DNA of 64,000 bases from Rahnella laticis. Lineage in GTDB: Bacteria; Pseudomonadota; Gammaproteobacteria; Enterobacterales; Enterobacteriaceae. Location of the stretch: NCBI RefSeq assembly GCF_015644585.1, contig NZ_JADOBI010000003.1, forward strand, positions 558,001 through 622,000. The letters are read 5' to 3'. The notes beneath the pieces were generated by a model. The model did not search any database, was not told the origin of the DNA, and saw only the letters and a program-made list of their open reading frames with translations. Of this stretch, positions 33,606 through 44,967 are shown piece after piece. The first letter of the stretch is position 1. Each line of letters starts with the position of its first letter. A program made the position numbers and the translations under genes.

Positions 33606-35039
33606 ATGCGTTTTTTACGAATTGTCAGTGGATTAGCATGCGCGTTTGTTCTGAATACAAATGCGGCCCAGATCGAGAATTACACAGAATATCTGCCGGA
33701 CGGCACGAATCTGGCTGTGCTGGTACAGAAAATCGGCGCCCCTGCACCCGTGCTTGATTATCACGGTTCGCAGATGGCTCTGCCTGCCAGTACAATGAAG
33801 ATTCTCACGGCGTTGGCAGCTCTTTTGCAGCTCGGCCCCGATTTCCGCTTCACCACCACACTCGAAACTCCGGGTTCCGTTTCTGATGGCGTTCTGAAAG
33901 GTGATTTGGTTGCTCGTTTTTCCGGCGATCCGACACTGAAACGTCAGAATATTCGGAATATGGTCGCGGTGCTAAAAAAACAGGGCATAAAAGAGATCAG
34001 TGGCGATGTGGTTATTAACACCTCTGTGTTTGCCAGCCACGATAAAGCTCCCGGCTGGCCCTGGAACGACATTACCCAGTGCTTCAGCGCACCACCGGCG
34101 GCGGCAATAGTCGACAGAAACTGTTTCTCTGTTTCCCTCTACAGCGCCCCGAAACCGGACGAAAATGCCTTTATCCGCGTGGCATCTTATTACCCTGTTC
34201 ATATGTTTAGCGAAGTGCGCACTCTGGTAAAAGGCTCGCCAGATGCCCAGTACTGTGAGCTGGACGTCGTGCCGGGCGAGTTTAACCGTTATACCCTGAC
34301 AGGTTGTCTGACCCAGCGCAGCGAGCCTTTGCCGTTGGCTTTCGCCATTCAGGATGGGGCCAGCTATGCGGGCGCAATTCTGAAAGACGAATTGCTGCAA
34401 GCCGATATCCAGATTGATGGCACGCTAAAACGCCAGACTCAGCAAACGCCTGCCGGAACCGTGCTCGCTCAAACGCAGTCCGTTCCGTTGCATGATTTAC
34501 TGCATCAGATGCTGAAAAAATCTGACAACATGATCGCCGATACTGTTTTCCGTACAATCGGTCATCAGCGCTTTGGCGTTCCGGGAACCTGGCGTGCGGG
34601 TTCTGATGCAGTTCGTCAGATTCTGCGTCAGAAAGCAGGCGTGGATTTGGGTAATTCAATTCAGGTTGATGGCTCCGGCCTTTCGCGCCATGACTTATTG
34701 TCTCCGGCTACCATGATGCAGGTGCTGCAATACATCGCGCAGCACGATAAAGAGTTAGACTTTATCTCTATGCTGCCTTTAGCGGGCCATGACGGAACCT
34801 TGCAATATCGCGGCGGTCTTCATGAAGCGGGCGTAGATGGCAAAGTGTCGGCGAAAACCGGTTCACTGGCTGGCGTATATAATCTGGCGGGCTTTATCAC
34901 CACGGCCAGCGGACAGCGCATGGCATTTGTCCAGTTCCTCTCCGGTTACGCGGTTCCGCCTGAAGACCAGCGCACAAGACGTGCTCCGCTGGTGCGCTTT
35001 GAGAGCCGTCTCTACAGGGACATTTACCAAAATAATTAA
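33606..35039 (+). CDS. dacB: DacB (PBP4), D-Ala-D-Ala carboxypeptidase/endopeptidase
   Basis: A 477-residue periplasmic class C penicillin-binding protein, same length as E. coli PBP4. Signal peptide to about residue 20; catalytic SxxK is Ser62-Thr-Met-Lys65, SxN is SDN, and KTG is in SAKTGSLAG. A large inserted domain lies between the SxxK and SxN motifs. Divergent from greA; 20 bases upstream of the pmrA start, so the three could be cotranscribed. Confidence 0.97.
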   Translation: MRFLRIVSGLACAFVLNTNAAQIENYTEYLPDGTNLAVLVQKIGAPAPVLDYHGSQMALPASTMKILTALAALLQLGPDFRFTTTLETPGSVSDGVLKGDLVARFSGDPTLKRQNIRNMVAVLKKQGIKEISGDVVINTSVFASHDKAPGWPWNDITQCFSAPPAAAIVDRNCFSVSLYSAPKPDENAFIRVASYYPVHMFSEVRTLVKGSPDAQYCELDVVPGEFNRYTLTGCLTQRSEPLPLAFAIQDGASYAGAILKDELLQADIQIDGTLKRQTQQTPAGTVLAQTQSVPLHDLLHQMLKKSDNMIADTVFRTIGHQRFGVPGTWRAGSDAVRQILRQKAGVDLGNSIQVDGSGLSRHDLLSPATMMQVLQYIAQHDKELDFISMLPLAGHDGTLQYRGGLHEAGVDGKVSAKTGSLAGVYNLAGFITTASGQRMAFVQFLSGYAVPPEDQRTRRAPLVRFESRLYRDIYQNN

Positions 35040-35059
35040 CCACGGAGCCGTGCCAGACG

Positions 35060-35722
35060 ATGAAACTGCTGATAGTTGAAGATGATGAACTTTTACGGCA
35101 GGGATTATCTCTGGCACTTACCAGTGATAATTATGTTTGCGACTGCGCTTCTACAGCCGCTGAAGCGCAAAGTCTGATTCAAACCAGCCAGTACAGTCTG
35201 GTGATCCTGGATTTAGGATTGCCGGATAAAGATGGCGCAACGCTGCTGCGCCAGTGGCGACGTCAAAATATTTCCCTTCCCGTACTGATTCTCACTGCCC
35301 GCGATGCGCTGGAAGACCGTGTTGATGGTCTCGATGCCGGTGCGGATGACTATCTGATCAAACCTTTTGCTCTGGTGGAATTGCAGGCCCGCGTCCGGGC
35401 ACTCATTCGCCGTTATCAGGGGCAAAGCGACAATCAGATAACTGTCGGGAACCTGACCATCAACCTTTCGTCTCAGCAGGCCTATCTGGGCGATTCACCG
35501 GTAGAAGTCACACCTAAAGAGTTCGCCATTTTATCCCGTCTGATGATGCGCGCAGGGCAAACCGTCAATCGCGAATTGCTTCAGCAAGATCTCTACACCT
35601 GGCAGGACGATTTAGGATCCAATACGCTGGAAGTTCATGTGCATAATCTGCGACGGAAATTGGGTAAAGAGTTGATTCGCACGGTTCGCGGCATTGGTTA
35701 TCGGCTGGAAGTTTTACCATGA
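35060..35722 (+). CDS. pmrA: PmrA/BasR-type response regulator
   Basis: A 220-residue OmpR-class regulator. The receiver has the acidic pair Asp8-Asp9, phosphoacceptor Asp51 (VILDLGLPDKDG) and Lys in LIKPFALVEL; the winged helix has TPKEFAILSRLM and SNTLEVHVHNLRRKLG. It is close to E. coli BasR along its length. In E. coli, basRS lies elsewhere with eptA. It overlaps the sensor gene by four bases. It probably controls LPS modification genes, none of which are in this window. Confidence 0.9.
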   Translation: MKLLIVEDDELLRQGLSLALTSDNYVCDCASTAAEAQSLIQTSQYSLVILDLGLPDKDGATLLRQWRRQNISLPVLILTARDALEDRVDGLDAGADDYLIKPFALVELQARVRALIRRYQGQSDNQITVGNLTINLSSQQAYLGDSPVEVTPKEFAILSRLMMRAGQTVNRELLQQDLYTWQDDLGSNTLEVHVHNLRRKLGKELIRTVRGIGYRLEVLP

Positions 35723-36804
35723 CCAGTATGCGCCGCCGCCTGCTGGTTATGCTGGCCCTGATCCTTTTCGTCACCCAGCTCACCAGCGTTTTCTGGCTCT
35801 GGCATGAAAGCCAGGAGCAGATAAACCTGCTGGTGAATGACACGCTTTCCGCAAAAGTTCGCAATGCTCACGTTGAGAAAGAGATTGCGGAAGCTATCGC
35901 GTCCCTGATTGCGCCCTCTTTGCTGATGATGACGATTACCCTGGTTTTATCTTTCTGGGCCATTAGCTGGATTATCCGGCCACTTAATCAGTTGCAAAAG
36001 CGTCTGGAAACCCGTTCTGCGGATAACCTGACGCCCCTGCCACTCAATACAGAAATCCGTGAAGTTGTGGCGGTGACCAACACGCTCAACCAGCTATTTT
36101 CCCGCCTTTCCAATACCATACAGCAGGAACGGCTGTTCACCGCCGATGCCGCACATGAGCTGAGAACTCCGCTGGCTGGCGTCCGGCTGCATCTTGAAAT
36201 CATGCAAAAAAATGGCGTGGATGGCAGTGATACGCTGATAAGCCGTATCGATCTGTTAATGCACACTATTGAACAATTGCTGATGCTTTCGCGCGCCGGG
36301 CAAAATTTTGCAAAAGGTGAATACCAGCAGGTAGATCTGGTGAGTAACGTCGTCGAACCTCTCCGGGAAGAGCTGAGTGAGATGCTTGCCGATCGTCAGC
36401 AGCAACTGATTGTACAGATGCCTTCCCGTGCTGAGATTCAGGGTGATGCAGTACTACTCCGGCTGATGGTGCGTAATCTGGTGGAAAATGCTTACCGTTA
36501 CGGGCCGGAGAGCAGCGAAATTACCATCGTGATTGAGCCGCAGAACAACGGCTTTCTGATACAGATTAATGATGAAGGTCCGGGGATTGATGAAGCCAAA
36601 GCCAGTGAACTGACGCAAGCCTTCAAACGAGGTGATCAGCGGTATGGTGGCAGTGGATTAGGGCTAAATATCGTTATACGTATTGCGAATTTACATGGCG
36701 GTACTCTGGCGCTCCGAAATCGCGTGGCGGAAAAAGGGCTCAGCGCGCAATGCTGGTTGCCACATGTGGCAATACAGAATTCGCTCACGCTCCCTTCTCT
36801 TTAA
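35719..36804 (+). CDS. pmrB: PmrB/BasS-type sensor histidine kinase
   Basis: A 361-residue inner-membrane kinase. Membrane segments at about 9-28 and 62-86 enclose a short periplasmic loop of about 33 residues with two ExxE motifs (residues 30-33 and 55-58), the type of motif that binds Fe(III) in Salmonella PmrB. A HAMP-like region follows, then His146 in HELRTPLAG and the ATPase motifs NLVENAYRYGP, DEGPGI and GGSGLGLNIV. Whether it senses iron or antimicrobial peptides here is inferred. Confidence 0.9.
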   Translation: MTSMRRRLLVMLALILFVTQLTSVFWLWHESQEQINLLVNDTLSAKVRNAHVEKEIAEAIASLIAPSLLMMTITLVLSFWAISWIIRPLNQLQKRLETRSADNLTPLPLNTEIREVVAVTNTLNQLFSRLSNTIQQERLFTADAAHELRTPLAGVRLHLEIMQKNGVDGSDTLISRIDLLMHTIEQLLMLSRAGQNFAKGEYQQVDLVSNVVEPLREELSEMLADRQQQLIVQMPSRAEIQGDAVLLRLMVRNLVENAYRYGPESSEITIVIEPQNNGFLIQINDEGPGIDEAKASELTQAFKRGDQRYGGSGLGLNIVIRIANLHGGTLALRNRVAEKGLSAQCWLPHVAIQNSLTLPSL

Positions 36805-36815
36805 AAAACCATTAA

Positions 36816-36843
36816 AAAAGGCTGCCATATCAGGCAGCCTTTT
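36816..36843. terminator. Terminator between pmrB and obgE
   Basis: Inverted repeat AAAAGGCTGCC / GGCAGCCTTTT with a 6-base loop between convergent genes. Confidence 0.9.
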
Positions 36844-36870
36844 CGCTATACGCACAACGCCAGGCAGGGA

Positions 36871-38061
<1,191 letters not shown>

Positions 38062-38076
38062 TCATTCGCCGGGCAG

Positions 38077-39033
38077 CTAGTGTTTAGCTACCAGGTTTTG
38101 CTCTGTCCGACGTGGCCACCAGCGATGGCCAACTGCGGAAAACATTGCCCCCGCCACCACCACAATTGCCCCGATATAACCAATAAAATTGAGCACGGGT
38201 GCAGCAAAAAAGTCGGGCCAGGCAAGTGCCAGTAAATCTGAAAATAGCAGGGTAAACAGCGGAGTCAGCGTCACAATTGCACTGACCTGGGCCGCCTGCC
38301 ATCTCGCCATCGCTTCCGCTAAGGCGCCATATCCTACTAAGGTATTCGCGCCGCAAAACAACAGACAGGCAAACTGCCAGCCGCTGAGCTGTGAAAGCAC
38401 CGCCGGGCTGGCCAGCGGGAGCAATGCGATAGAACATAAAGTGTACAGCAAAAACAGGATCTGCGGTGAGGCGAGTTGGCGCAGCAATACTTTCTGTGCC
38501 ACACCATAAATCACCCAAACCGAGGCTGCCCCGACACCAAAAATCACACCTACAGTGTAATCCGTGAGGCGGGTAAAAATTTCGATCAGACTGGTATTAA
38601 AGAACAATACCAGCCCGAAAATCAGCATAATGGCGCCAATAACCTGCGTGATCCGCATCCTTTCTTTCAGGATAATCACACTCGCAAACATCATACCGAC
38701 CGGCGAAAGCTGGCCGATAACCTGCGAGGCTGTCGGGCTTAGGAATTGCAGGGAGGAACTAAAAAGGACGAAGTTCCCCAGCAACCCGCACGTGGCGATT
38801 AACACTAAAATCAGCCAGCGTGGGCGGCTAAAAATCGCTCTGGGCGGCAATCTGCGTTTAACTGCCAGAATGCACCCCAGCACAATTGCAGCCAGAGAAA
38901 ACCGATACCAAACCACAGTAAAGGGATCCATTACCACCAGCACCTGCTTCATGGCGATGGGTAAAGAACCCCAGCTCATAGCAGTAATTAGTGCTAACAG
39001 AATACCAACAGACGCCTGTGATTTTGTGTCCAT
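38077..39033 (-). CDS. yhbE: YhbE, EamA-family (DMT) transporter
   Basis: A 318-residue inner-membrane protein with ten predicted membrane segments in two EamA repeats, typical of drug/metabolite transporters. Substrate unknown. In E. coli yhbE also lies between rpmA and obgE; here a terminator separates it from rpmA. The C-terminal tail after the last helix is basic. Confidence 0.9.
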   Translation of the reverse strand: MDTKSQASVGILLALITAMSWGSLPIAMKQVLVVMDPFTVVWYRFSLAAIVLGCILAVKRRLPPRAIFSRPRWLILVLIATCGLLGNFVLFSSSLQFLSPTASQVIGQLSPVGMMFASVIILKERMRITQVIGAIMLIFGLVLFFNTSLIEIFTRLTDYTVGVIFGVGAASVWVIYGVAQKVLLRQLASPQILFLLYTLCSIALLPLASPAVLSQLSGWQFACLLFCGANTLVGYGALAEAMARWQAAQVSAIVTLTPLFTLLFSDLLALAWPDFFAAPVLNFIGYIGAIVVVAGAMFSAVGHRWWPRRTEQNLVAKH

Positions 39034-39065
39034 ATCCCGCCAGAATGGGCTAACCAGAATGTAAA

Positions 39066-39091
39066 AAGCCCCGCAACGAATTGCGGGGCTT
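39066..39091 (-). terminator. rpmA terminator
   Basis: Stem AAGCCCCGCAA / TTGCGGGGCTT, 4-base loop, T-run on the minus strand, downstream of rpmA. Confidence 0.85.
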
Positions 39092-39118
39092 ACATCTATT
39101 TACTAAGACGCGAAAAAC

Positions 39119-39388
<270 letters not shown>

Positions 39389-39394
39389 CTAATC

Positions 39395-39706
39395 TTAAGC
39401 GCTGATGCCGGTGATTTTAACGTCAGTGAACCACTGACGGTGGCCCTGCTGCTTACGATAGTGTTTACGACGACGAAACTTAACGATTTTGACCTTTTCG
39501 CCACGACCGTGAGCAACGACTTCAGCTTTGATTACACCGCCAGCAACTAATGGCAGGCCGATGTTAATTTCTTCACCGTTTGCAATCATCAGAACCTGAT
39601 CGAATTCGATAGCTTCGCCAGTTGCAACGTCCAGCTTCTCGAGACGAATAGTCTGCCCTTCGCTGACACGGTGTTGTTTACCACCACTTTGGAAAACCGC
39701 GTACAT
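39395..39706 (-). CDS. rplU: Ribosomal protein bL21
   Basis: A 103-residue 50S protein that binds 23S rRNA; the length is that of E. coli L21. It begins [14 protein letters not shown] and has the [19 protein letters not shown] block near the C terminus. An in-frame start at 39733 has no family support. Confidence 0.97.
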   Translation of the reverse strand: MYAVFQSGGKQHRVSEGQTIRLEKLDVATGEAIEFDQVLMIANGEEINIGLPLVAGGVIKAEVVAHGRGEKVKIVKFRRRKHYRKQQGHRQWFTDVKITGISA

Positions 39707-39780
39707 ATAAAACTCCGCTTTCCGCGCACTCAACTTTGTATAGTCCAGAGGGCGCTATAAATATTCACAATAGGGCGCGA

Positions 39781-39809
39781 ATTCTACGCAAAAAATCAGC
39801 ATAAGACAA
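39781..39809 (-). promoter_or_regulatory. Probable rplU promoter
   Basis: On the minus strand, TTGTCT (-35, 39804-39809) and TAGAAT (-10, 39781-39786) with 17-base spacing, about 75 bases upstream of the rplU start. Confidence 0.6.
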
Positions 39810-39965
39810 GAGCACAATGACGACAAAAGAAGAAAAAAAGCGCAGTTCTTTCGATATCATTTATCTACACTGTTTTTCAAGTACAATCCCCATTACAGTT
39901 AGCGCCATGTGCCAATGTGAGCCAGACCTCATTGCGGCGAAGAGAAAAACAGCCGAAAAAACACA

Positions 39966-40937
39966 ATGAACCTAGAACAGATTATCGATCTTACCCAGGA
40001 TGACATGGCTGCGGTCAACGCATCCATCCTTGAGCAGTTGAATTCAGAGGTTTCTCTCATCAATCAGCTGGGATACTACATCATCAGTGGCGGCGGCAAA
40101 CGTATCCGTCCGATGATAGCAGTACTGGCAGCCAAAGCACTATCCTACGACGGTGATAAACACATAAAAGTCGCCGCTCTGATTGAGTTCATTCATACCG
40201 CGACATTACTGCACGATGACGTGGTTGATGAGTCTGATATGCGCCGTGGAAAAGCAACGGCCAACGCCGCTTTCGGAAACGCCGCCAGCGTGCTGGTCGG
40301 TGATTTTATCTACACCCGCGCTTTCCAGATGATGACGGATTTGGAATCACTGCCGGTTCTGGCTCTGATGGCCAAAGCGGTGAATGTGATTGCAGAAGGT
40401 GAAGTTCAGCAGCTTATTAACTGCAATGACCCCGACATCACCGAAGAAAGCTACATGCAGGTCATTTACAGCAAAACCGCCCGTCTTTTCGAAGCGGCAT
40501 CACAATCTTCTGCCATGCTGGCTGGCGGGAACACCGAACAAATAACGGCGTTGCAAGATTATGGTCGCTATTTGGGCACGGCATTCCAGCTGATTGATGA
40601 TTTGCTCGATTATGACGCCGATGGCGAAACGCTGGGCAAAAATACCGGTGACGATCTCGATGAAGGCAAACCGACTTTGCCTCTGCTGCATGCCATGCAA
40701 CACGGCGACGCTGAGCAGTCAGCAATGATCCGTAAAGCTATCGAAGAAGGCAACGGGCGCCATTTGCTGGAGCCAGTTTTGGCCGCCATGCATCAGTGGG
40801 GTTCTCTGGCTTATACTCGTCAGCGTGCTGAAGAAGAAGCTGACAAAGCGATTCAGGCTCTTCAGGTACTGCCTGAATCTGAATATCGCTCCGCGCTGGA
40901 AGGTTTGGCGCATCTGGCCGTTAAACGCGATTTCTGA
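39966..40937 (+). CDS. ispB: IspB, octaprenyl diphosphate synthase
   Basis: A 323-residue trans-prenyltransferase that makes the side chain of ubiquinone-8. The first Asp-rich motif DDVVD is at residues 84-88, followed by RRGK; the second is QLIDDLLDYDAD. Divergent from rplU, as in E. coli. Confidence 0.97.
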   Translation: MNLEQIIDLTQDDMAAVNASILEQLNSEVSLINQLGYYIISGGGKRIRPMIAVLAAKALSYDGDKHIKVAALIEFIHTATLLHDDVVDESDMRRGKATANAAFGNAASVLVGDFIYTRAFQMMTDLESLPVLALMAKAVNVIAEGEVQQLINCNDPDITEESYMQVIYSKTARLFEAASQSSAMLAGGNTEQITALQDYGRYLGTAFQLIDDLLDYDADGETLGKNTGDDLDEGKPTLPLLHAMQHGDAEQSAMIRKAIEEGNGRHLLEPVLAAMHQWGSLAYTRQRAEEEADKAIQALQVLPESEYRSALEGLAHLAVKRDF

Positions 40938-40984
40938 TGTTTCCTGACGTGCCTGTCTGCACAGGCGCGTCAGTTCTGGCAAAT

Positions 40985-41344
40985 CTATGAATCGTCAGAC
41001 TTACGCAGCCTGTTTAGTATTTCCGATACCCCTTCCCTCACGATAAAAGAGATCATCGTTTCGCGCTCAGGCTCCTTCAGTTGCTTATAACTTTCGATCC
41101 ATATCGCCAGCGGATCCTGATGTGACGTGTAAACATATTCAGCAGAATGTTCATTCATTGCCAGACTGGCGACGGTATTACCCGGCAGGCTGTCAATGTG
41201 ATATTCCACTGCACGTCCCTGAACGCCACGTCTGCGCCGTTTGATCCAACATAATCTGCGCGCCATGCCGTGCACGCCCTGTGTTGAGGTAGGAAGGCCA
41301 TCTTTTCCGGTCAGTTCCTTTGCTGCAAACCACTCTTTTTTCAT
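40985..41344 (-). CDS. Mu-type winged-helix DNA-binding protein (phage c-repressor-like)
   Basis: A 119-residue protein. Residues 1-54 (MKKEWFAAKELTGKDGLP...RRRRG...YHIDSLP) carry the pattern of the Mu-type HTH domain found in Mu transposase and Mu repressor. The C-terminal part (LAIWIESYKQL...REGVSEILNRL) resembles the tail of Mu-like phage repressors. The ATG at 41344 has AGGA six bases upstream; an in-frame start at 41374 lacks support. It faces a Ner-like gene across an AT-rich gap. A domesticated phage repressor is the best reading; binding site and targets are unknown. Confidence 0.72.
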   Translation of the reverse strand: MKKEWFAAKELTGKDGLPTSTQGVHGMARRLCWIKRRRRGVQGRAVEYHIDSLPGNTVASLAMNEHSAEYVYTSHQDPLAIWIESYKQLKEPERETMISFIVREGVSEILNRLRKSDDS

Positions 41345-42022
41345 AACGATCCTTGTCTTTCTCATATAATCCAATAAGAAAGGTTGCTGTTATAAATCCA
41401 TGAGAATTCTGCGGATGCTTTCCTTGTTCGCTGCAAGCCCATTTTAGAGAAGATATTAAAACAGACTATTTAGGAAAACGCCTATTTAACGGAAAGAAGA
41501 TATTCAATTTTTCGGAATGAGTCTACTGTTGCCGCACAATGTTTCCATGAAATATGTTTATCAACAACAGAATATCTCCCTTAAAAGTCTTTTTTAGAAA
41601 GTTATGTAATCAGATTGACAGCCAGCACGCCAAATAAAACAAAAAAACCATTACAAACAAATAGTAATGGAATTTTCACCTTATATAATGCGCATATCCC
41701 CTTCATCATTCATTAACTTAGATCGTTATTTCATTCTTTTAAATCATTCAGATCTATAATTGCGTTCAAATTATCAACACTTCAATAACGCGTTCGTATT
41801 AAATGAACTCGAAATATAGGATAAAAAAAGACTATCAGGCCAAAAAGCAAACTGAATTTACTTGTTTGTTTTAATTCTAATAAGAATGTATTTTCTTAAT
41901 CCGAGCAGAAAATATTTTTTAGGAAACATTGATAGGATTGAACTGGGCGCAACCAAGCAATCATTGAATATATGTTTTCAAAGAAAGTCTTATAAAAGCG
42001 ATTTAAAAATAAGGAAAATACC
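41345..42022. other. 678-base AT-rich divergent region between the Mu-type HTH and Ner-like genes
   Basis: Markedly AT-rich, unlike its flanks, with two TATAAT hexamers (41684-41689, 41755-41760) without clear -35 partners. A 7-base inverted repeat CCATTAC / GTAATGG (41648-41670) is followed on the minus strand by a T7 run, so it could terminate a short leftward transcript. No open frame of credible coding quality was seen. Confidence 0.5.
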
Positions 42023-42292
42023 ATGATGACAAGAAATGATGACTGGCATCAGGCTGATATTATCGCAGCCCTGAGAAAGAAAGGGACGACACTCGCCGCG
42101 GTGTCACGATCCGCCGGACTGAGCTCTTCAACGCTTTCTAATGCACTTTCCAGGCCCTGGCCCAAAGGAGAATTGCTAATTGCCGGGGCGCTGGGCGTTC
42201 ACCCGTCAATTATCTGGCCAAGCCGTTACTTTGATGCCACCACGTTTCAGGTCATCGAGCGCAGGTGCCGCATTCCCAATGAGAATAAATGA
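42023..42292 (+). CDS. sfsB: Ner-like DNA-binding protein (Nlp/SfsB family)
   Basis: An 89-residue lambda-type HTH protein related to phage Mu Ner and to E. coli SfsB/Nlp, an activator of maltose metabolism genes. Family core: DWHQADIIAALRKKGTTLAAVSRSAGLSSSTLSNALSRPWPKGE, then IIWPSRY. AAGGAA lies seven bases before the ATG. In E. coli it sits between ispB and murA; here ispB is also nearby but mdh follows. Confidence 0.9.
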   Translation: MMTRNDDWHQADIIAALRKKGTTLAAVSRSAGLSSSTLSNALSRPWPKGELLIAGALGVHPSIIWPSRYFDATTFQVIERRCRIPNENK

Positions 42293-42304
42293 TGCCAATA
42301 AAGA

Positions 42305-42330
42305 AAGCCGCCGGAGATACCCGGCGGCTT
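42305..42330. terminator. Terminator between the Ner-like gene and mdh
   Basis: Perfect 10-base stem AAGCCGCCGG / CCGGCGGCTT with a 6-base loop between convergent genes; T-runs are short on both sides. Confidence 0.8.
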
Positions 42331-42343
42331 CACTTAAGGCTTA

Positions 42344-43282
42344 TCAGTGATTGATAAACTGTTCGCCCAGTTCGATATCTTTACGCAGGATATCCAGCAT
42401 CGAATCCAGTGACTGCTGTTCAAAAGCGCTGAGCTTGCCAATATCAATGAGCTCAGTGATGCCCTTTTTACCCAACAGAACAGGCTGTGCGAAGAAACGG
42501 GCATAGTCGCCCTTCCCTTCTACATAGGCGCATTCAATAACGTTGCTTTCACCTTGCAGAGCACGAACCAGTGAAAGCCCGAAGCGTGCGGCCGCCTGCC
42601 CCATAGACAGAGTAGCAGAACCGCCGCCTGCTTTGGCTTCGACCACTTCAGTTCCCGCATTCTGGATACGCTTGGTCAGCGCAGCGATTTCACTGTCGCT
42701 AAATACCACGCCAGGCACCTGAGACAATAAAGGAAGAATTGTCACCCCTGAGTGCCCGCCAATCACGGGCACATCAATTTCTTCAGGCTGCTTGTCTTTT
42801 AGTTCAGCCACGAACGTGTTCGAGCGGATTGCATCGAGCGTGGTGACGCCAAACAGTTTGTTCTTGTCGTACACGCCTGCATTTTTCAAAACTTCGGCAG
42901 CTATAGCGACGGTAGTATTGACCGGGTTGGTGATAATGCCGATTAACGCTTGCGGACAGGTTTTCGCAACCTGCTGAATCAGATTACGTACAATACCGGC
43001 GTTAACATTAAAGAGGTCGGAACGATCCATACCCGGTTTGCGCGCCACACCGGCAGAGATCAAAACGATATCCGCGCCTTCCAGAGCTGGCGTTGCGTCT
43101 TCGCCACAGAAGCCTTTGATTTTGACTGCGGTAGGGATATGGCTCAGATCGACGGCGACACCCGGAGTAACAGGTGCGATATCGTATAATGACAGTTCGG
43201 AACCGGAAGGTAGCTGGGTCTTGAGCAGAAGCGCGAGGGCCTGACCGATACCGCCCGCAGCACCTAGAACTGCAACTTTCAT
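42344..43282 (-). CDS. mdh: Malate dehydrogenase
   Basis: A 312-residue NAD-dependent TCA-cycle enzyme, same length as E. coli MDH. The nucleotide-binding motif [16 protein letters not shown] begins at residue 4, substrate-binding Arg residues lie in [15 protein letters not shown], and the catalytic His is in [15 protein letters not shown]. The start at 43282 (MKVAVLG) was preferred to one at 43303. Divergent from argR. Confidence 0.98.
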   Translation of the reverse strand: MKVAVLGAAGGIGQALALLLKTQLPSGSELSLYDIAPVTPGVAVDLSHIPTAVKIKGFCGEDATPALEGADIVLISAGVARKPGMDRSDLFNVNAGIVRNLIQQVAKTCPQALIGIITNPVNTTVAIAAEVLKNAGVYDKNKLFGVTTLDAIRSNTFVAELKDKQPEEIDVPVIGGHSGVTILPLLSQVPGVVFSDSEIAALTKRIQNAGTEVVEAKAGGGSATLSMGQAAARFGLSLVRALQGESNVIECAYVEGKGDYARFFAQPVLLGKKGITELIDIGKLSAFEQQSLDSMLDILRKDIELGEQFINH

Positions 43283-44217
<935 letters not shown>

Positions 44218-44682
44218 TACCGCGATATGTTGCGCTGTTTCCTGCTTCAGTTCTGTGCCTGAGGTCAGAAGAAAGCAATTTCTGGCCTCAGCCTGACTTT
44301 CTTTATCCGTCTATCACTTGCCCTTCTTTAACGTTGCACCGTTGTTTTAAACACACGCCTCAGGTCGTTATCCCTGTTAATTCTGTTCACACGAAGCACT
44401 TTCCCGTCACATAAACATTTCCATGGTGTGATTGACTGCAAAATTAAGCACAAATAGTCAAATTCACTCAATCCGTTGATTTTACGAAAAATTAACTCAA
44501 AAAGATCGATTTTCACGCAATTTTTATTCCTTTTTGTTATTAAAAATTCAAATAGCCCCCACATAACCACCAAAATAACTATTAGCAAACTATTAATATT
44601 CCAAGTGACTAGATGTATACTCATTTCCGTGGTGTGAAGCACCAGTTGTTGGAAACATAATAAAATAGACGAGGTCAAAATC
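44218..44682. other. Intergenic region between argR and the first yhcN
   Basis: 465 AT-rich bases. An imperfect hairpin (44261-44289) after argR may be its terminator but lacks a T-run. A 16-base sequence (CATTTCC-R-TGGTGTGA) occurs at 44416-44431 and again at 44622-44637 with one difference. A leftward open frame (44328-44717) looks spurious. Confidence 0.5.
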
Positions 44683-44946
44683 ATGAACGTTAAAACTACA
44701 ATTGCAACATTAAGCATTCTCTCTGCTCTGTCATTCGGCGCTTTTGCAGCACAACCTGTTTCTCAGGATCAGGCCGCAAATCTTCAGTCACGCGGGATGA
44801 TCAGCGTAAGCGGTGTTGCCGGTGCACCTTCTGATATCCGTCAGGCATTGTCTGATAAAGCGGATGCCAAAGGCGCTAAAGCATTTCGTGTTATCGAAGT
44901 GCGTGAAGAAGGTAACTACCACGCTACCGCAGAAATTTACCAATAA
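44683..44946 (+). CDS. yhcN: YhcN-type DUF1471 periplasmic protein, copy 1
   Basis: An 87-residue secreted protein with a signal peptide cleaved near residue 22 (SFGAFA-AQP). The mature part is one DUF1471/BhsA-like domain with MISVSGVAGAPSDIRQALSDKADAKGAKAFRVIE and the C terminus YHATAEIYQ. E. coli YhcN is 87 residues and helps survival under acid and peroxide stress. A GAGGTC ribosome site precedes the ATG. It is followed by a paralogue. Confidence 0.93.
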   Translation: MNVKTTIATLSILSALSFGAFAAQPVSQDQAANLQSRGMISVSGVAGAPSDIRQALSDKADAKGAKAFRVIEVREEGNYHATAEIYQ

Positions 44947-44967
44947 GCCTGGGTAAACGAAGCGAAG

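Noticed and set aside
44328-44717. Leftward 129-codon frame with two hydrophobic stretches upstream of yhcN
   Set aside because: It lies in AT-rich promoter DNA, overlaps the start of yhcN on the other strand, has no clear ribosome site and no family that I recognise. The hydrophobic stretches follow from T-rich composition.
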